From Miscanthus floridulus (lineage: Eukaryota; Streptophyta; Magnoliopsida; Poales; Poaceae): a stretch of DNA of 64,000 nucleotides. Made by a program: the position numbers and the translations under genes. The notes beneath the pieces are model-generated. The model saw only the letters and a list, made by a program, of their open reading frames with translations. It searched no databases and had not been told where the DNA came from. This document shows positions 21,497 through 33,600 of this stretch, one piece after another. Position 1 is the stretch's first letter, and every line of letters begins with the position of its first letter. The stretch is from positions 25,902,657 to 25,966,656 of the forward strand of contig NC_089598.1 in NCBI RefSeq assembly GCF_019320115.1. Direction: 5' to 3'.

Positions 21497-23090
21497 GTCG
21501 CGCTGGGCGACACGTCCCTCATCGCACTCCTTGACTCTGGATCGACCCACAATTTCATCTCTGAGGCAGCCGCACAGTGCATAGGACTTCCTCTGCAGCA
21601 CCGTCCTCATCTGACGGCCACGGTGTCCAACGGCGAGCGTGTCTCCTACCTGGGTGTCATCCGCTAGGCCGCGCTCACCATCAGTGGCAACACCTTCGCC
21701 GCAGACCTATTCGTCATGCCTCTCGCCGGCTACGACATGGTCCTCGGCACGCAGTGGCTCGCGTCACTGGGGCCAATCCTCTGGGATTTCCGCGCGCGGA
21801 CGATGACATTCAAGCGGAATGCGCGTGATGTCTGCTGGCACAGGATGGTAGGCCCTGCCGCACCTGGCCTCCGTGCAACTACTGCCAGCGCCACCCTGCT
21901 GGACGAGCTCCTCAACTCCTTCTCTGACATTTTTGCCGAGCCCCACGGGTTACCTCCTCCTCGCAGCCGAGACCACAGCATCATCCTCCTACCAGGTTCG
22001 CAGCCCGTGGCGGTCTGGCCCTACCGGTACCCGGCGATGCACAAGGACGAGCTGGAGCGGTAATGCGCCACCATGCTGGACCAGGGGCTCATACGCCAGA
22101 GCTCCTCGGCCTTCTCTTCCCCGGTCCTCCTCGTCGAGAAGGCCGACGGGTCGTGGCATTTCTGCGTCGATTACCGCGCCTTGAACGCGATCACCGTCAA
22201 GGATGCTTTTCCCATCCCGGTGGTTGATGAGTTGCTGGACGAACTCCACGGCGCCTAGTTCTTCACCAAGCTAGACCTTCGTTCGGCTACCTCCAGGTCC
22301 ACATGTGCCCTGCCGACATCGCCAAGACGGCGTTCCGCACACACGACGGGCTATACGAGTTTCTGGTGATGCCGTTCGGGCTGTGCAACGCTCCGGCCAC
22401 GTTCCAAGCCCTGATGAACGACGTCCTGCGCCCTTTCCTTCGCCGGTTTGTGCTCATGTTTTTTATGACATCCTCATCTACAACTCATCTTGGGCGGATC
22501 ATCTCCGGCACCTCCGTGCCATCCTCACCGTGCTGCAGCAGCACCGGCTCTTCGTTAAGCGTTCTAATTGCGCTTTTGGGGTCGCCTCCATCTCCTACCT
22601 GGGGCATGTCATCACCGAGGTCGGCGTCGCCATGGATCCCGCCAAGGTACAGGCGGTCCAGGACTGGCCCCAGCCCCGCTCGGCACGTGCAGTACGGGGC
22701 TTCCTTGGCTTGGCGGGGTACTACCGCAAGTTCGTCCACGACTACGGCACCACCGCGGCATTCCAGGCCCTCAAAGCCGTGGTCACCTCGGCTCCGGTTC
22801 TGTCCCTGCTGGACTTCGACAAGCCATTCATCGTCGAGTGCGATGCGTCGACCCACGGGTTTGGGGCAGTGCTCATCCAGGAGAAACACCCGATCGCCTA
22901 CTTCAGCCGGCCTGTCATGCCGCGATACCGTTCCCTCGCCGCCTACGAACGGGAACTGATCGGCCTCGTCCACGCCATCCGACAATGGCGTCCGTATCTC
23001 TAGGGATGTCGCTTCCTGGTGCGCACGGACCACTACAGCCTCAAATTTCTCCTCGACCAGCGCCTCGCGACGATCCCACAACATCATTAG
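21497..23090 (+). pseudogene. Reina-like pol: protease, reverse transcriptase, RNase H
   Basis: The protease has the active-site box LLDSGSTHNFIS (about 21530). RT motifs: [20 protein letters not shown] (about 22153), the [20 protein letters not shown] palm segment (about 22360), and a disturbed active-site region near 22455 where a frame change falls within the usual FxDDIL box. RNase H has [20 protein letters not shown] (about 22825) and [13 protein letters not shown] (about 22942). Stops are TAG 21665, TAA 22061, TAG 22256, TAG 23001 and TAG 23088. Confidence 0.87.
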
Positions 23091-24130
23091 GTCGGCAAGC
23101 TCCTCGGGTTCGACTTCACCGTTGAGTACAAGCCCGGCGCAACGAACACGGTGGCTGACGCCCTCTCGCGCTACGACACTGAAGAGGGCACTGATCTCGC
23201 CATCTCCGCGCCTCGGTTCGACTACATCGAGCGCCTCCGCCAGGCTCAGGACACCGATCCGGCCCTCGTCGCCATCCGGGACGAGATCACTGCAGGCACC
23301 CGGGCGGCGCCGTGGTCCCTCATCGACGGCATGGTGGCCTATGATTCCCTCCTCTACGTTCCGCCGGCATCCCCACTACTGCCGGAAATCATGACCGCCG
23401 TGCACGAGGACGGCCACGAGGGTGTGCAGCGCACCGTGCACCACCTCCGCCGCGACTTCCACTTCCCCAACATGCGCCGCATGGTCCAGGACTACGTCCG
23501 AGCTTGCTCCACCTGCCAGCGATACAAATCGGAACATCTTCATCCGGCTGACCTGCTCATGGCGCTGCGGGTCCCGAAGGCGGTCTGGACCGACATCGGT
23601 CTGGACTTCGTGGAGGCGCTGCCGCGCGTCGGGGGAAAATCTGTCATACTGACAGTGGTGGATCGTTTCAGCAAGTATTGCCACTTCATTCCCCTGGCTC
23701 ACCCGTATTCTGCAGAGTCCGTGGCCTAGGCTTTCTTCACCGACATTGTTCGACTCCACGGCATGCCTCAGTCGATGGTGTCCGACCGCAATCCGGTGTT
23801 CACTTCCAAGTTCTGGAGGGAACTGATGCGCCTCATGGGCGCTAAGCTGCACATGACAACGGCTTTTCATCCGCAATCGGATGGCCAGACGGAGGCAGCC
23901 AATCGCGTCATTGTCATGTACCTTCGCTGCTTCACCAGCGACCGGCTCCGTCAGTGGCTTCGCTGGCTGCCGTGGGCGGAATACATCTACAACACGGCCT
24001 ATTAAACTTCGCTCCGCGACACGCCGTTCCGGGTGGTCTACGGCCGGGACCCGCCTACCATCCGGTCCTATGAGCCGGGCGAGACTCGTGTCGCTGCCGT
24101 CGCCAAGAGCATGGCGGACCGCAACGAATA
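23091..24130 (+). pseudogene. Reina-like pol: RNase H end and integrase, truncated
   Basis: It begins with the end of RNase H (FDFTVEYKPGATNTVADALS, about 23110). The integrase zinc-binding part reads EDGHEGVQRTVHHLRRDFHF and RACSTCQRYK (about 23410-23530). Core motifs are GLDFVEALP (about 23600), MVSDRNPVFTSKFW (about 23776) and TEAANRVIV (about 23890). Stops are TAG 23727 and TAA 24003. The reading breaks off after SMADRNEY at 24130; no chromodomain, PPT or 3' LTR follows, even beyond the Helitron. Confidence 0.87.
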
Positions 24131-24902
24131 TCCCTATTCTCTACACCTAAAAAGACTCTAAAGTAATCATACCAAATCACGTCCGTATTTGATACGAACT
24201 CCTTCCGCGTCCAATAGGACGTCACCGTCTTTGATACGAAGTCCTGATCTTTGTGTGGCAGGTGCGTAGGCACGGCGCAGCGCAGCGCTCCATGCACCTC
24301 GAACGCATTGAGCCATCGACCGTTTGCTCATGCCATGAAGATTTCCATCACGGACAACGATGACGAGGACCAGCGAACCAATGCAACCAACGCGGCACAT
24401 GAAAATATCTAGCTATCTCTGCCTGCCTGCCTTTCATCCTATCCTATCCATCCAGATTTAATATCAGGCCTTTTATTTATTTATTTATTTGTTCCAATCT
24501 CCAACAGTGTTGCTAGGCTTGTTAGTTTTCAATTTAATTTGTTTAATTTATCCTCTCACATCAACTAATTATGTATATACTTCTCTTGCTAGCAAACAAA
24601 GAGTCATTACATTCTTATGCTAGAGAACATAATAATGAGAGTTGCACGATTGTTTCTTGCATTGGCTATATGCACGTAGATCTCTATCTATATAACTAAA
24701 AAAAGCTAATATAAGATTACTGTACAACCGACAAGATGATCGATAACCCCTACGCTATCAACGTCCTCCGAAACCAGGTGCCTCTCTCTGGCAAAAATCA
24801 GTAAACACACCCCACCCTCACCCCTCCCCACACACACTGGTGGAGTATAGCTCTCTGGAACAAAGGATTTTCTTGTCCAATCAAGCAAGCGAATCAAAGC
24901 CA

Positions 24903-24904
<2 letters not shown>

Positions 24905-24972
<68 letters not shown>
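24905..24972. repeat. (AT)34 microsatellite
   Basis: An uninterrupted AT dinucleotide run within the Helitron. The frame of alternating Ile/Tyr across it is an artefact. Confidence 0.97.
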
Positions 24973-24974
<2 letters not shown>

Positions 24975-27050
24975 TATTCTTTAGCCACTTTGAGTTATAT
25001 TAATTACTATATTAATCTATGATAGGAATGTGCTCTCATGTTGCCATTTTTAGGTAAATATTATATGTTTGGGGCAACAATTAGTTGTCCCATGCTCTAC
25101 TAAGCGCAATCATCATACCTATTAGATGTTTCACTCTCATGTTAATTTTTGGCGTGATTCATGCGGAACTTGCCACTGGGGGCAATATATTTATGCCAGG
25201 AACCCAACCGGTATCCAATGCTGGGCCATTGGTTCATGCAGACTACTGAACGGGAGAAGCAGCAAACCAATGAGGTCAGTGCTTATGCCCCCAACTCCAT
25301 CGTACTGATTTCCACAATCTCCATGGGAGAACTCCCCTGTGTTGCATTTTTTTCCATTCTCCAACCAGACTCTACATAGCTAAGCGGTACAATGCTCACG
25401 CGAACCAAATCGCACAAACTTATTAGCCCATGGGAGTCAAGTTGGGAGTGCACGCATCGCATAGATATTCATGTAATGTCCAGGGCGCTGGATATGCTGA
25501 CATGGAAGGAAAGTAGATGAAGCACTTTAATCGAACTGAGGCAATAGTACACATGAAGCGAAAACAAACAGGGAGGACTACATATTATTCTTCGAGTTCA
25601 GTAACTCGAATGGCTGGTGCCAACACACTACTAAGCCACTCTGGCCGACAGACAAAGGCCCTAACTTAGGCACTGCACTTAAGACAAAGGCATAAAGATC
25701 CTTATCTACTAAGGTGGCATAGTGGACTAATGGATACATGAGCACAGGGACCTCCAAAGGCCAACACAAGTAAGGACTCATAGGCCAAGGATATAGCACA
25801 ACGGTGCACTACTCACTAGTTGACAGACGTAAAACTGGAGCACTGATTATGGCACCACCATGTGGCCCATAGAACAGCATCAGATTTATTGGATGAAGCT
25901 GTGTAGCGATAGGTAGTTGATGGTGGAGTTCACAGAGGTAGGCTTACTCGTCGCTGCAAGTTGGAAATACTTTGTCACCCAACTGATGGAACCAAACAAT
26001 AAAATAGCACAAGAATGAAGAAGCTATCTTGCCCCATCTTTCTTTGCAGTGAATAGTTCCCTACGAGCAGACCTTGATCTCTTGCCTAGAATAGTTCTGC
26101 AAAAAACCCATGTAAGCAAACCACCCATACATGGGCCTTACTTCACCCGGGAAGGTAGACCATAGCCACATATAAGGATCAATGTTGGAGGAACCTAATG
26201 TAATACCTTATAAACTAATTTCGTGGGGTGAGAAGAGTACACTATGTGGATATGCAAACGATATAGATTACTTAGTCGACAAAAGTGCATACCCATGGTG
26301 TACACGGTCGGAGCACCACAAAAATTACATTTAGAAAGGACGACCAAATGGAGGGAACGAAGAGCATGAGAGGAGAGGACCGACGCGAACAAAAGGAAAA
26401 GAAACAAAGAAAACAGGAGGCCGAATGTATAGCAGCAATGACACAAACAAATAAGGTTGCAGACGTCACTTTCCAGGATCGAAACCATGCGCTAAACACA
26501 TATACGCACACAGGAACCACCTGGTCGTCCATGATCACAACACATGTAGGTGCACAAAGTGTGCCTGTTACGTTCATATGCACATGCTAACTGAGTGAGC
26601 TCAAATGTAAAGCTTTCTCCGGCCACTCGCTAGGTCCATAATTAGGCGTTAATTTTATAAAATCTTTCGTTACCATAGGTTCACAACACATACCTACTCT
26701 GTAGTGCTTCCTATGCAGTGTTCTTGTTACGCCATTAGTCGTGCCTGGGAAATTCCACTGCACTTTTGTTGGTGGTTTTAGTGTAACAAAGGCAAGGAGC
26801 AACAACACACAAACTACTGCAAGGATGAACTATATGAACTACAACGAGGCCACTTGCAAGCAATGGGAGGAGGACGATGAAGCAACGGGTTGGCACACCA
26901 CATGCTTATATAGGCGAGAGCATGGGCGCCTCTACCACCACTGGGTGCAAGAAGCTCATTAATGGGAATGGGGCCCATCCTAAGCAACTTGTCCATGCAC
27001 GCTTGATGGCTGTGAGAGCACAAATGCCCATGCATGTTCCTCGAAGCGGA

Positions 27051-27185
27051 AGTTGTTCTTCATGCACTGATAGCAAGGAGGCCAATCATGGGCCACCTAC
27101 TTTTGGCCAATGCTGGGAGTTGTTCTTCATGCACTGATAGCAAGGAGGTCAATCACTAAATGGGCCACCTACTTTGGCCAATGCT
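27051..27185. repeat. Direct duplication of about 67 bp inside the Helitron
   Basis: GTTGTTCTTCATGCACTGAT followed by a GGCCACCTACTTTTGGCCAA-like end occurs at 27051 and again at 27118, with small indels. The nearby sequence 27470-27720 also holds two loose copies of a TAAATTCTT...AAATTTTCTGTA unit. Confidence 0.8.
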
Positions 27186-28271
27186 GCGCATGTGAATTTT
27201 TTTAACCGAAGCTACATAAAGCTTAGCATGCATGGTGTAAAAGAGGTACTATTTCACCTTCAAAAAAGTAAAAGAGGTATTATTAGGTAGCTACGGTGCA
27301 CATGTTCATAGTAAATCTGGATGGTAAGAGCACCTACAAATTTTATATAGCCTAGGGAGCACTCGTGCATGCATGAAAAATTACCACATTGGCTTTAGCT
27401 TTTAGCTAGCTGTAAATTTCTATATGTGCAGGGACAATGAACCAACCACAGGCGATGTAAATTCTTGCTGATCAGTAAATTTTCTGTAGGCAGTTAAAGA
27501 GGTCCTTGCTATGGTCTCACCTGGGGTTGCTTCCTTTCATATAAAAATTTGGTGGCAGTAAGTTCCTCTATGTAAAAGGAGAAGGCATTACATGTCCTGT
27601 AAATTCTTACCGTTCATAGCAAATTTTCTGTATGTAAAGGGGAGCCTACATTTATAGCTTAGGGAGGGACCCGTGTATGCATGAAAATTTAAATGTAAAA
27701 GGAGAAGACACAATGATGTAAATACCCGTGGTAACTTCCTGCATGCAAATGATACCTGCGCTTGCATGCATGCCCATTCAATTTTCTATCTGGTTCATTG
27801 AATGCATCCACTTGCTTCATCTTACCTATGGCAGTGGGTGAAAGTATGCAAGGATGCTGGCTGTGAGGTACTACTTCATCTGGATCGTGGAATTTCTATC
27901 TAACGCACCAGCTAAATAGAACGTATGTGGACACTCTGGGAGGACGCGATTCGGCGCGCCATATATCTTTAATGCTATGATCAATGTTCCATAGCTCCAT
28001 AATAAAACGTTTTTTTCTAGACACCTTCCTGCCTTTTTCATAGATGGGCATCACTAAACTTGACACACAAAACACAACTTGTCTAACAAGCTACTGTAGT
28101 AACCATGAGTGCACCAAAACTAGCTAAGCTAGCTAGGAACCGAAATGAAGGACTATGATGATCTCTTGTTTCTGTGCCTCTACTCTACTGATGTCCTACG
28201 AAATTCATCAGTTTTCTTGGATTTTACATCTGATCATTTACCCCGTGCAATGCACGGGCATTACTCTAGTG

Positions 28272-28276
<5 letters not shown>

Positions 28277-28305
<29 letters not shown>

Positions 28306-28398
28306 TGTATGTATGTATGTATGTATGTATGTATGTATGTATGTATGTATGTATGTATGTATGTATGTATGTATGTATGTATGTATGTATGTATGTAT
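28277..28398. repeat. (ATGT)n microsatellite, about 30 units
   Basis: A perfect tetranucleotide array starts seven bases after the Helitron 3' terminus. Long open frames of Met-Tyr-Val-Cys on + and Thr-Tyr-Ile-His on - come from the repeat. Confidence 0.97.
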
Positions 28399-28554
28399 CT
28401 AACCATATGTAGCTCCTCAAATTAGTTTGAAACGGTTCAATTAGTTGTGTTTTTTTAATCCACCCACAAATTTCTATGTAAGAGGAACTGAATTCAAAAC
28501 TAAGTTATGGAGTGTACCAGCATGTTAGGTGCATTGTAAATTCATTTGAACATA

Positions 28555-28590
28555 CTAGCCACTACTGCCCGCGCTTCGCTGCGGGTGATG
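28555..28590 (-). mobile_element. 3' terminus of a second Helitron, minus orientation
   Basis: On the minus strand, CCCGCAGCGAAGCGCGGG forms a hairpin and is followed after about ten bases by CTAG (28558-28555) and T (complement of A 28554). This is the Helitron 3' signature pointing left, so the body extends rightward. I could not locate its 5' TC end; it may lie before 30083 or beyond CACTA-2. Confidence 0.55.
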
Positions 28591-30083
28591 TGCTTGGTAT
28601 AGGAAAAATCTTGGGAAATATGGCTCATATATCTAATATGTTTTCTCATCGCGTTGCTACGAAAGGTTGGTGTATTTGGTACATTAAATGGGAAAATATG
28701 GGAAGGAAAGGTAACATGGTTTTTTCATTACAATGTTGTAAACGAACATAGAGGTTGGTTGTCATTACATGATGCCTATTGTAGGCTAGCAAATCAATGA
28801 TATGTTAGTGGAAAGAAGTATTTGATGGAGTTGGGCTTAAGCAACTAACACACTTAGATTCAAAGCACAACATTGGCTAGGATTACATTATAGGTGAAAA
28901 GAGCGAAAACTACAACACAAGTACGTCTCCTAACACGAGGGTTTACAAAAAGAGTGAATTAGGATCCACTCCCCTTAGGCGAAACTACAACACATTTTGT
29001 AAATCTAGAATTACACAAAAGATTACACGATGTCGAACACTAAATTACACCGGGATTTTAAAGTTATATGGTTAAGAGCAACCTAGTACAACCAAGGCTT
29101 ACTCCAGAAGTCGGGATAGACGAGGGCAATGGAGAAACAACAAGATAATGATTATCCAAAATATGACGTATGACCAATAGATCCAGAAACAGGAGACTGA
29201 GAAGTCAAACATCGTGAACCCTAAGACCAAACTAACCAATGGTAGACTTGAACTTCTTCGGAAACCAGATCCCTTCTTCTCAGATTACACCATCGCCTTT
29301 GTAAGATGAACCAAGTTCCACAATGACGACTGGATCTCGTAGCTCTGCTTCAGATTCAAGAGGGATGGGGATGAAGAAGAAGAGCAAGGACCAAGGGCAT
29401 CTTATAGTGGCAAACGGAGATGGGGTGCAGCGCATCAGAAGTGGAGACTACATGGATGGGATACACTGCCGGTTCACGCTATGGGGATAAAGTCGGCCAT
29501 AGCGCGCTCCCTGCGCAAGCGAGCGGAGGGGGAATAAAGGAGAGGAGAGAGGGTTCGCTCGACGAGGGAGGCGTGCGGGCGGTTGTGTCCCCAAAAGAAG
29601 AAAGAAGGGAGGGGGGTCTGGTACAGGGACGAGGGCGAGGATCAAGAGCAGACCGGAGGCTAAGAAAAGGAGAAGTGCACAGTGCGCGAGGACGGTGAGT
29701 GTGGCATGATGTCGTAGACATGTGAGGACATGGTGCTAATGGGCCTGACACCGACGGCGTCCGTAGGGCACACGGTGACAGCGACCCGGCGTGCGAAGCG
29801 TGGTCGAGCTGGGCACTGTGCTTGGGACTTGACATCCACTCTGGCTTTTCTAAGCACTCCCTACTACCCAAGGCTAACTTTTCCTAGGTATTCTTCTTTC
29901 CTTCTCTTCCTTGTCAACAATATGCGCCAACCTTTGTATGAAGTGAGATCGCAACATACATGCTTCCTCCGAAACCACCTCCTCTTGTTGACTTTGAGAG
30001 AACACTATTTTATCAACCCCTTGTGGATTTCCCGTTCAAACACCTGAATATTTGTATGAAAAGTGGTATGGCGGTGTAACTTG
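28591..30083. other. No gene recognised; possible body of the second Helitron
   Basis: Mostly AT-rich noncoding sequence, with a GC-rich patch at 29400-29830 that opens long frames on both strands. Those frames have biased, low-complexity composition and no motif I recognise. CACTA-2 is inserted at the right end (TSD TTG, 30081-30083). Confidence 0.4.
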
Positions 30084-30345
30084 CACTGGTAGAGAACCGA
30101 GCTTTACTCCCGGTGGGGAACCCCCTCTAGTCCCGGTTCCCCACCCGGGAGCAAGCATCCGGGACTAAAGGGGGGGGGGGGGTCCTTTAGTCCCGGGTCA
30201 GGAACCGGGACTAAAGGAGGACCTTTAGTCCCGGTGGGTAACACCAACCGGGACTAAAGGTGCCTCCTGACATGCCACGATGGCCGGCACCTTTAGTCCC
30301 GGTTGGTAATACGAACCGGGACTAAAGGTTTTTTTCTTTTTTCTT
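30084..30345. repeat. Left terminal and subterminal repeats of CACTA-2
   Basis: After the terminal CACTGGTAGAG come repeated, mostly inverted CTTTAGTCCCGG / CCGGGACTAAAG motifs, interrupted by a G13 run near 30170. The palindromic pairs can fold into hairpins. In this superfamily they are transposase-accessory binding sites. Confidence 0.9.
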
Positions 30346-30484
30346 TTCTTTTCATTTTTTGTTTTCTTTTCAAAATAGGTTTTCGAAGTCGTATTGTACG
30401 CTGCTAATTATACATTTATACGCGCATATAGTATGTTTTGGTTCAAGCACAATGAACGTATTAAATCACACAATTCAAGCATAG

Positions 30485-30486
<2 letters not shown>

Positions 30487-30562
<76 letters not shown>
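30487..30562. repeat. (AT)38 microsatellite in CACTA-2
   Basis: An uninterrupted AT run followed by GCATGCATGCAT and a shorter AT stretch. It lies in noncoding DNA between the left subterminal array and the end of the TNP1/Ulp1 gene. Confidence 0.96.
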
Positions 30563-30565
<3 letters not shown>

Positions 30566-30695
30566 TGCATGCATCATATATATATATTTACATGCATGCA
30601 TGCATATGTGTATTTTACATTATATTATTTCATGTGCATATATTACAAAAGATTGCATTATAGTTGTTGTAACATAACAAGTTTCCTCTCATCCT

Positions 30696-33600
30696 CTAGC
30701 TTGGCTTCAATGGCAGTGTTGGGTCGAAGTAGAACTCGCCCTTGGAATCGATGACCTGCTCATTAAAAAATCTGGCTATAGACTCTTGAATTGCTTTGAT
30801 TTGGTCTTGCCGTATGACCTTTTCCTCCAACCATCGAGTCTACAGGTTTGAATTAAAGGAAAATAAATTAATATATGTACATATATATATAAAGACATAG
30901 TAACACAATCAATAATAATAATTAAATGAATATATAGTGTATTTTTAATGTACTTTGAGTCTCTCTGTAGGAGTTCTTTGGGAGAGCACCTTGATAAACT
31001 TGCAAACATAGTAACCACAGTAGTTGTTCCCCTGTTCCTGCCTCAGACTCCACTTTACAAGAAAAAGATTTGTCATCCAATCTGGTGATCTGGTGAAAGC
31101 TATATGTTTAATTAATAAAGATGATGCGATTCAGGGGACTTACTTTCAAAGGGATTACATTCAGTGGCGCTTTGCATTTTTCCATGTGTTGCTTCTCAAT
31201 AAAGGTTTTCCAAACACTGCCCAATAAAAAATTTGCCACGTCATCAGATATAGTTAATCATCATGTTTGTGTGTATATATAGTTGCTAGAGATCCCGAAA
31301 TTACCTCTGGATAATATCTATCATATCTTGGTAGTCTTGTTGTGGTTTTCTCATCGAGTCATAGATTATCAAGTGACTTTTCACCAGATCGATGTCCATC
31401 AATATCCAGTGATTGCTGCATGTGTTTATAGGATATAACGCATAACACTCATTAATTAACTAGAATCAACATATGAGCCATTAAGGATATGATCGACATG
31501 ATTAACACTCACTTGAAGTTATAGGGAAAGAGTATATCCTTCTTGTGGCGTTGGTTCACTAAGAAGTTCATGAGGTTACTCTCTGACTCAGACTTCCAAT
31601 TAGTCTTTGGAGTAATTGGGTCTTTGAATACTATATGGGGATCAACAAAACCAATTTCATTGCAGCCTTCCTTTCTGAGCTCTGTCATTGTAAATCTGCA
31701 TATATAGTACTTGTTAGGATAATTTATATGCATATACACACATATGATGAGTTTAATAATAGATCGAAAGAATTATTACTTACAGGCAATAGCAGCTAAT
31801 GATAACTTTGTCCAGAGAGGTCAGGTGGCATAGTTGATGAAATTCTGCAAAGTCAACATACATAACATCATCGCCACGGAACCAATGTTCGTCTCTAATT
31901 CTGACACCAACGCAGAAGTCTCCACTGGTAGACGCCTGCATGTACCACTTGTTTAGTAGGTACATTTGCGTCCCCAGATCAGATAAGGCTTGAGGGTTGT
32001 ATAGACTCTGGCCTAGTACAAATTTTTTCTTCCAAATATCAACCTCCGCCGCACTCTCAATGTTTCCATCACCAAACATCTGGTAAAGGTCGAGACCAGT
32101 CTCATCAAGAAATTCACCAAGGTGATCCAAATCGACATCCGGAGGTATGTTTGCCTGATGCATTAATCCTAAATTCGAACCATATTCATTACCAACAACT
32201 AGTGGGGGGATTGATTGGTGCGCTTGTTGTCCGAGTTGGGCAACTCCTTTCCCTGCCCGCTTCTTTTTCTGTGCCGCCTCAATTGACTTGGTGGGAGTGC
32301 GGTCATAGTCTGATAACGTTGATTTGGACGGCTTACGAGATTCCCGCTGTTGTTGCTGGTAAGAAGTCACCTTTTTTCTTAGAATATCTGGAGCTACGAA
32401 GAAGTACGGTTTCTCCGGGTTTCTCCTTGCTTCTTGATTCATTTTAAGTTTGTCATAGAATCTAGACATGTCTTTTTTATATGCATCAGTTCCTTCTTCC
32501 TTCTCTTCAGATATTATTTTGGGAATATCCCTTGGTTTCACGGTGGCTTTATTTGCAGGTGGGGACTGGTTCTTCGTTTGAGGGGCTGGCCTCTTGCTAG
32601 GCTTCTTGGTAGGCGGGGGCGGGGCAGGCATTGGAGACCTCCTTGGAGGTGTTGGCAGCGGCGTTGGAGACCTCCTTGGAGGTGGCGGCTGCGGCGTTGG
32701 AGACCTCCTTGGAGATGGTGTGGATGCAGCCTCGTCTTCCAACACAATGTCATCGTACAGAGCACTATGATGATCTGGCGATTGAACAATTGGATTTAGG
32801 TTGGGGGAGGATCTGCTACAAAAAAAGGAATGACATATTATTATGAGCAGATTGTTAATTATTTAAGCCAATACAAATTAATGATGTAGTGTTTTCATCC
32901 GCACGTACCTATGGTGAGGTAGTTCAGGAGGAGGTGGAGCCGACATCCCTGGAATGATGATGTAGCGCTTGCGCCATAGAATGAATGTCTTCTCCGCTTC
33001 TCCTAGAGTCTTCTCGCCATCACCTCCAGGAATGTCAAGAGGCAAATCACTAAAACCTTTTTCAGCTTTATCTACCAAGATGGTAGCATATCCTTCTTGG
33101 ATTATATTCCCATGAATCCTTGGTGTCTTGGTTCGGTCGATAGGATTAACAAGACCGATAGCCACCTTGATTGTGGAATTCTCCTTCGGAATGTGTAGCT
33201 CACACATTGTACAAGGTTCAGTGACGTCATCCATAGGGAAGCGTAGTCCTGTGTCCCCTTGATTTGGTATCTCCGTGGAAGCGCAGCTGCTTTTCAACTG
33301 AATAGATTGGCTAATGTTGATTCCTGGCTCTGATGCCTGCTTGCTTGCACTCACTGCTATTTGCACTTGCCTTCTGATTTCCTCCTGCATTCTCGCTTCA
33401 AGTTTTTTTCCCGCTCCTGTGCTTCACGCACCGCTTCTTCCAACCTCTGGAGCCGCTGTGCCTCTTCTTCCTTCTTTCTCTGGCGACTTCTGTAGGAAGG
33501 TCTGTCCTGAGGGAATCCATGCTCCCACGAGACACTTCCTTTGCCTCTAGTTTGGCCACCATGTTCAATAGTCCCGATGGCGTATGTCAGCTCATCCTTC

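Larger units (their letters stand above)
19972..24130 (+). mobile_element. Ty3/gypsy chromovirus-like element (Reina-like), 3' truncated
   Basis: It has a 404-bp 5' LTR, a PBS (20379), gag, protease, RT, RNase H and most of integrase, then stops at 24130 where the Helitron begins. The short LTR, the gag motif FPRYDGKSDPL and the sequence style suggest the Reina clade; this is inference because the chromodomain end and 3' LTR are missing. Coding DNA is GC-rich, unlike its AT-rich surroundings. It carries ten in-frame stops (eight TAG, two TAA, no TGA) and at least two frame changes near 22280 and 22460. It interrupts the helicase exon ending at 19971. Confidence 0.87.
24131..28269 (+). mobile_element. 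Probable Helitron (about 4.1 kb), no Rep/helicase seen
   Basis: The left boundary is A/TC (24130/24131) with TCCCTATTCTCTACACC. The right boundary has a hairpin, CCCGTGCAATGCACGGGC, about ten bases before CTAG/T (28266-28269, T at 28270). TC...CTAG inserted between A and T with a 3' hairpin is the known Helitron signature. The left end coincides with the break in the Reina-like integrase. The inside is AT-rich with no recognisable gene and no RepHel protein, so it would be non-autonomous. The weak point is that integrase does not resume after 28270. Confidence 0.6.

Noticed and set aside
22485..23087. 200-codon minus-strand frame
   Set aside because: Antisense shadow of the GC-rich RT/RNase H of the Reina-like element, whose sense motifs are clear.
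24840..25022. Open frame of alternating Ile/Tyr
   Set aside because: Translation of the (AT)34 microsatellite.
28145..28420. Frames rich in Met-Tyr-Val-Cys and Thr-Tyr-Ile-His on both strands
   Set aside because: Produced by the (ATGT)n microsatellite.
29420..29871. Overlapping frames of 90-130 codons on both strands
   Set aside because: GC-rich, low-complexity composition, no motif, equal openness on opposite strands.
32434..32799. Plus-strand 121-codon frame rich in Arg/Trp
   Set aside because: Antisense shadow of the Pro/Arg-rich linker of the TNP1/Ulp1 gene.
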